Source: Desulfobacca sp.
Lineage (GTDB): Bacteria; Desulfobacterota; Desulfobaccia; Desulfobaccales; Desulfobaccaceae
Direction: 5' to 3'
Assembly: GCA_020725545.1 (NCBI GenBank)
Contig: DYEV01000002.1
Coordinates: forward strand, 1-64,000
Length of the DNA: 64,000 nucleotides
The notes beneath the pieces are model-generated. The model searched no databases, was not told the origin of the DNA, and worked only from the letters and a program-made list of their open reading frames with translations. Both the position numbers and the translations under genes were made by a program. Positions 60,477 through 64,000 of the stretch are shown here, in pieces. Each line of letters starts with the position of its first letter. Positions within the stretch are counted from its first letter, which is position 1.

Positions 60477-61508
60477 CTACCTCGGCATATAGAGCATGAT
60501 GATGCCGGTCAGAAGGATGTTGACCAGAGAAAGGGGCAACAAGACTTTCCAACCGAAATACATCAGTTGATCGAAACGGAAACGGGGGAAGGTGCCCCGC
60601 ACCCAGATGAAGAAGAAGATGAGAATGAAGGTCTTGAGAAGGAACCAGACCACCGGCGGCAGGAAGGGTCCCTGCCAGCCGCCCAAAAAGAGGGTGGTCG
60701 TCAGGGCGCTGGCAATAACCACATGGCCATATTCCCCCATCATTAACAGACCCCATTTCATGGAGCTGTATTCGGTCTGGTACCCGGCCACCAACTCATT
60801 CTCGCATTCAATCAGGTCAAAGGGCGTCCGGGCGCATTCCGCAAAGGCCGCAGTCAGGAAGAGAATGAACCCCAACGGTTGGTAGACAATAAACCACATA
60901 TGCTGTTGGGCTTCCACGATCTTCACCAGACTCAGGGTGCCGGCGATCATCAGAACGCCGATGACCGACAACCCCAAGGCCAGTTCATAACTGATCATCT
61001 GGGCCGACAGACGCAGAGCGCCCAACAGGGAGTATTTATTATTGGAGGACCACCCACCGATGACCGCGCCATACACGGCCATGCTGGCCACGGCGAAAAT
61101 GTAGAGCAAGCCGATATTGACATCGGCAATGACCCCCCGGTTCAGGGAAGCCACCGTCAGATCCAGTTTTTGACCATAAATTGTCAAGGTATCCGGCAGA
61201 ATCTTGTCAGCAAAGGGGATGACCGCCAGCGGCAGGAACGCTGTGAGGCCGACGATTACTGGCGCCAGGACAAAGAGGAATCTATTCGCCCCCGGAGGCG
61301 TAAAATCCTCTTTAAAAATGAGTTTGAGGGCATCTGCCAGGGGTTGCAGCAAGCCCCAAGGACCGACCCGGTTGGGCCCGTAACGGAATTGGATAAATCC
61401 CAAAACCTTCCGTTCCATCAGGACTACGTAAGCTATGGTAGTGAGAAACACCACAAAAACCACCAGGATCTTCACTACCATAACTCCAATCAATAACGGC
61501 AGGTTCAT
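60477..61508 (-). CDS. nuoH: NADH-quinone oxidoreductase subunit H
   Basis: 343 residues, eight helices, forming part of the quinone chamber. Signatures: MERKVLGFIQFRYGPNRVGPWGLLQPLADALKLIFKEDFTP, the FAECARTPFDLIECENELVAGYQTEYSSMKWGLLMMGEY block with its Glu-rich loop, and WVRGTFPRFRFDQLMYFGWKVLLPLSL. It links the quinone site to the membrane arm. Gap 4 bases to nuoG, 4 bases to nuoI, so translation is coupled. Confidence 0.97.
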   Translation of the reverse strand: MNLPLLIGVMVVKILVVFVVFLTTIAYVVLMERKVLGFIQFRYGPNRVGPWGLLQPLADALKLIFKEDFTPPGANRFLFVLAPVIVGLTAFLPLAVIPFADKILPDTLTIYGQKLDLTVASLNRGVIADVNIGLLYIFAVASMAVYGAVIGGWSSNNKYSLLGALRLSAQMISYELALGLSVIGVLMIAGTLSLVKIVEAQQHMWFIVYQPLGFILFLTAAFAECARTPFDLIECENELVAGYQTEYSSMKWGLLMMGEYGHVVIASALTTTLFLGGWQGPFLPPVVWFLLKTFILIFFFIWVRGTFPRFRFDQLMYFGWKVLLPLSLVNILLTGIIMLYMPR

Positions 61509-61512
61509 AGCA

Positions 61513-64000
61513 TTAACCCTTCTGAATGTTTACACGGCAAAGATTAGAGTTAGAAGTTAAACTATTGGCCAGCGGTTCGGCAAAATGATCGGCCAGGAAG
61601 ACCACTCCGGCGGGCAGGTCATCATTTACGGCCACCGGCACCGCAATCCGACCCTGGGCCGAACTGACGGTGACGGTATCGCCGGCGGCGACGCCCAGTT
61701 TGCCGGCATCCTCGGCATTGATCTGCAAGGTCTGGGTTCCGTTGACGATCATGGGGCCTGCCGCAAAGGTAGTAAAACTCCCGGAGTGGCCCATGGTCTT
61801 GCCGACGATGAGGGTAAAATCACCCTCACCCAGGGCTTCTGGTTCCACACTAAATGGGACAAACGTCCCTTTGATATCCGCCTTGAGATCGGGACAGGGC
61901 CAACGATAACCGGGTTGGAGGCCCACATAGATGGGCATGAGGGACACCATCTCCTTAAAGATGTCCTCGGCGCTGGCATATTCCAACGGCTGATCCAGCT
62001 TCTGGCTCAGTGCCGTGATAATCTGCCAGCCGGGTCGGACGCCGTTGGCGCTGACCGCGGCCCGGGTCTGACCCAGTCTGCCATCCGTATTGGTGTAGGT
62101 GCCGTTGACCTCGGCATGCACACCCACCGGCAGGATGACGTCCGCCAATTTGGCCACCTCGGTCATGAAAGCACCCTGATAGACGATGAATCTGGCCTTC
62201 TGGAGAATGCTCCGGATCCGTTGGCTGTTGGGCAGCTGCCGGATCATATCACCCCCCAGGATATAGAAAGCCTGGGGTGCGTTGACGGCATTGTTTTCCA
62301 GACGGGTCAGGGCTTCGTCCAAGGTTAGGCCGGGGATGGTGGAAGGCACTTTATTCCAAATTTTTCCGAACTTTTCGCCCGCTGCCAGCGGTTGATAGCC
62401 AGGCAGCAGGTTCGGCACCACCCCCACATCGCAGACCCCATGGGTATTATTTTTCTCGGCGATGGGGTAGAGGCCGCTGCCGGCATTTGCCGGCTGCCCG
62501 ATGAGCAGGAACAGGTTGGCCACGGCCACGACATTCTCTTTGCCGTTCGCCTGGGCCAAGAGATCGTTGCCGAAAATGATGGCCGGGGCCTGGGCCTGCA
62601 GCAGGGTCGCGGCAGCAGCCTGGAGGTCGGCCACGGCGACGCCCGTTTGTTTGGCGATATCATCCAAAGAAACACCTTGGAGGATTTCTTTACATGCGGC
62701 CCAACCCTCGGCCGGCAGCTGCGGTGCCAGGTCCGGGTTGGCAGCCACCATGGCAGCCATCAAGCCCAACACCAGGGCCCGCTCCGTCCCCGGGCGGTAA
62801 CGCAGCTTCTTGTGGGCATACCGGTCATACTTAGTCTTGCGAGGGTTGGCGACGATGAGTCTGAAGTCCTCTTTCTGCAGGGCTTCCATGAGAGCCCAAC
62901 CATAGGGCGGCATCTCCGGGGTGACATCGGCGCCGATGACCAGCACGGCATCCGCTTCTTTCAGCTTGGCCGTCTGCCCCATGACAAAGGGGAAGCCCTT
63001 GCCTTTGGCCTCTTCACTGAGGGTCAAGGTGCTATGGAAAGGTTTGGCATATTTCAGCACTTCGGGGTTGAGACCGTCGATTTCCGGCCAGCCGAAGACC
63101 TGGGCCATACCCTCCACGGCCCGCCAATAGTTATAACGTCCCGGATTATCGATCTGGTTGGTCCCCAGGACGACCCGGAAAAACTTCTGGAACACATAAT
63201 TGGATTCATTGGTGGCCCGGGGTGAGCCGATGCCATAGATGGCGCTGGGACCGCCCTTGGCCATGACCTGCATGAGCCCTTGGGCGGCAAAGTCCAGCGC
63301 CTCATCCCAACTGACCTCGACCAACTGCCCGCCTTTCTTGATGAGCGGTGCTTTCAGCCGTTGGTCAGAGGAGATGACGCCAAAGCCGAAGCGCCCCCGG
63401 ACGCAGAGAAGGGGATTGCCTTCATCCCGGCGGACCCGCTTGACCTGGCCGTCTTTGACGTGGACCTCGTAGTCGCAGCCGCCGCCGCAGAACTGACAGA
63501 TAGCGGGAGTGGCCGTCATTTCCCAGGCCCGGGCGCCGTACTTGAAGAGTTTATTGATGAGGGCCCCCACCGGGCAGACCTCGATACAGGTGCCGCAGAA
63601 TTCACAGTTCAGGGGCACCTGACCGCTGCCCAAATCGGTGAAATAAGCCCGGTTTTCAAAGTTGATGGCGCTGGCCCCCACCCGCTCTTTGCAGACCCGG
63701 ACGCAGCGGCCGCAGGTGACGCAGCGGGTGTTGTAGCGCTCGATCAACTTGGAGTCAAAATCATTGTTAATGGGTTTGCGGACCGCCTCGTAGTCGACTT
63801 CGGCTATGCCCAATTCGTGGGTCAGATTCTGCAGCTCACACTCACCGCCCTTATCGCACCAGGGACAGTCCAGGGGGTGGTTGATAAGCATGAATTTGAC
63901 CAACTCCCGGCGGATATCCTGGAGCTTCTCGGAATTGGTGACCACCTCCATACCTTCTGCCACTTTGGTGGTACACGCCGGTTGTGGTCTGGGCGGGCCA
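61513..64000 (-). CDS. nuoG: NADH-quinone oxidoreductase subunit G (5' end outside window)
   Basis: Partial: the frame stays open to the window edge. 829 residues are visible, and the N-terminal 2Fe-2S part is mostly missing. The visible start, PPRPQPACTTKVAEGMEV, is inside the ferredoxin domain. Then HPLDCPWCDKGGECELQ (N5), CVTCGRCVRVC, CEFCGTCIEVCPVGAL, the extra cluster CQFCGGGCDYEV...CVRGRFG (N7-like), and the molybdopterin-oxidoreductase-like body to the end (SAQGRIAVPVAVNDDLPAGVV). No molybdenum is expected there. The ORF-track GTG start at 63963 is only the first start-like codon. Confidence 0.95.
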   Translation of the reverse strand, partial: GPPRPQPACTTKVAEGMEVVTNSEKLQDIRRELVKFMLINHPLDCPWCDKGGECELQNLTHELGIAEVDYEAVRKPINNDFDSKLIERYNTRCVTCGRCVRVCKERVGASAINFENRAYFTDLGSGQVPLNCEFCGTCIEVCPVGALINKLFKYGARAWEMTATPAICQFCGGGCDYEVHVKDGQVKRVRRDEGNPLLCVRGRFGFGVISSDQRLKAPLIKKGGQLVEVSWDEALDFAAQGLMQVMAKGGPSAIYGIGSPRATNESNYVFQKFFRVVLGTNQIDNPGRYNYWRAVEGMAQVFGWPEIDGLNPEVLKYAKPFHSTLTLSEEAKGKGFPFVMGQTAKLKEADAVLVIGADVTPEMPPYGWALMEALQKEDFRLIVANPRKTKYDRYAHKKLRYRPGTERALVLGLMAAMVAANPDLAPQLPAEGWAACKEILQGVSLDDIAKQTGVAVADLQAAAATLLQAQAPAIIFGNDLLAQANGKENVVAVANLFLLIGQPANAGSGLYPIAEKNNTHGVCDVGVVPNLLPGYQPLAAGEKFGKIWNKVPSTIPGLTLDEALTRLENNAVNAPQAFYILGGDMIRQLPNSQRIRSILQKARFIVYQGAFMTEVAKLADVILPVGVHAEVNGTYTNTDGRLGQTRAAVSANGVRPGWQIITALSQKLDQPLEYASAEDIFKEMVSLMPIYVGLQPGYRWPCPDLKADIKGTFVPFSVEPEALGEGDFTLIVGKTMGHSGSFTTFAAGPMIVNGTQTLQINAEDAGKLGVAAGDTVTVSSAQGRIAVPVAVNDDLPAGVVFLADHFAEPLANSLTSNSNLCRVNIQKG

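Overview
This 64 kb window reads as one chromosomal stretch of an anaerobic deltaproteobacterium (Desulfobacterota, Desulfobacca/Syntrophobacterales-like). That placement is inferred. It rests on a soluble heterodisulfide reductase set (HdrA/B/C) beside a 14-subunit-type NADH:quinone oxidoreductase operon, a class II photolyase, an EF-G2 paralogue, an archaeal-type Thi4, a LonB-like protease, and G+C-rich codon use throughout. No rRNA, tRNA, CRISPR array or prophage was seen. The lineage was not tested by any search.

Layout. 1-1.2 kb is an insertion-sequence graveyard. 1.2-3.2 kb holds an XRE-cupin regulator, S-adenosylmethionine decarboxylase and a CorC-type CBS protein. 3.1-5.8 kb on the minus strand is a small operon: His/Cys-rich thioredoxin-like protein, SAM hydrolase, class II photolyase. 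6-11.4 kb on the plus strand has EF-G2, a MOSC protein and MogA (molybdenum cofactor), then an NfeD protease and its slipin partner. 11.5-15.1 kb has a Rho-N-like small protein, an unusual cNMP/rhodanese/MauE fusion, a lipoprotein and an AMIN-domain protein. 15.2-19.9 kb on the minus strand has a methyltransferase, a LonB-like protease, a zinc-type cation exporter and a Gre-like factor. 20-22.4 kb has Thi4 and GatB. 22.5-26.1 kb on the minus strand has a membrane protein, a NifU-like protein, SIMPL, PdxA, a glutaredoxin and a secreted protein. 26.4-31.1 kb has a degenerate ThiF-like protein facing a dnaJ-merR-comEC operon.

31.6-39 kb on the minus strand is a complete branched-chain-amino-acid-type ABC importer (livK-H-M-G-F) that runs straight into an MCE (MlaD-like) gene and a WPF-repeat lipoprotein. 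This arrangement suggests a hydrophobic or unusual substrate. 39.4-46.7 kb has murA, a HAD phosphatase, a YihY/BrkB membrane protein, cysS, a zinc-ribbon protein with an internal repeat, and a HasA/NodC-type glycosyltransferase. 46.9-52.9 kb is hdrC-hdrB-hdrA, where hdrA encodes a 1473-residue protein built from an HdrA/QmoA-like half carrying a GltD/NfnB-like insertion plus a second complete HdrA. 52.9-54.2 kb is a decayed scar with remnants of an IS66 transposase and an autotransporter barrel. 54.3-64 kb is nuoG-H-I-J-K-L-M-N read on the minus strand, with nuoG cut by the window edge.

How it works together: the Nuo and Hdr blocks point to NAD(P)H, ferredoxin and thiol/disulfide electron transfer at and near the membrane. 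Most other genes are housekeeping (translation, cofactors, cell wall, proteolysis, chaperones). The most interesting items are the giant HdrA, the Liv-MCE hybrid operon, the Crp-like/rhodanese/MauE fusion, the Gre factor lacking its catalytic acids, the ComEC with a ruined metallo-beta-lactamase motif inside a chaperone operon, and a dispersed intergenic hairpin repeat found after several genes.
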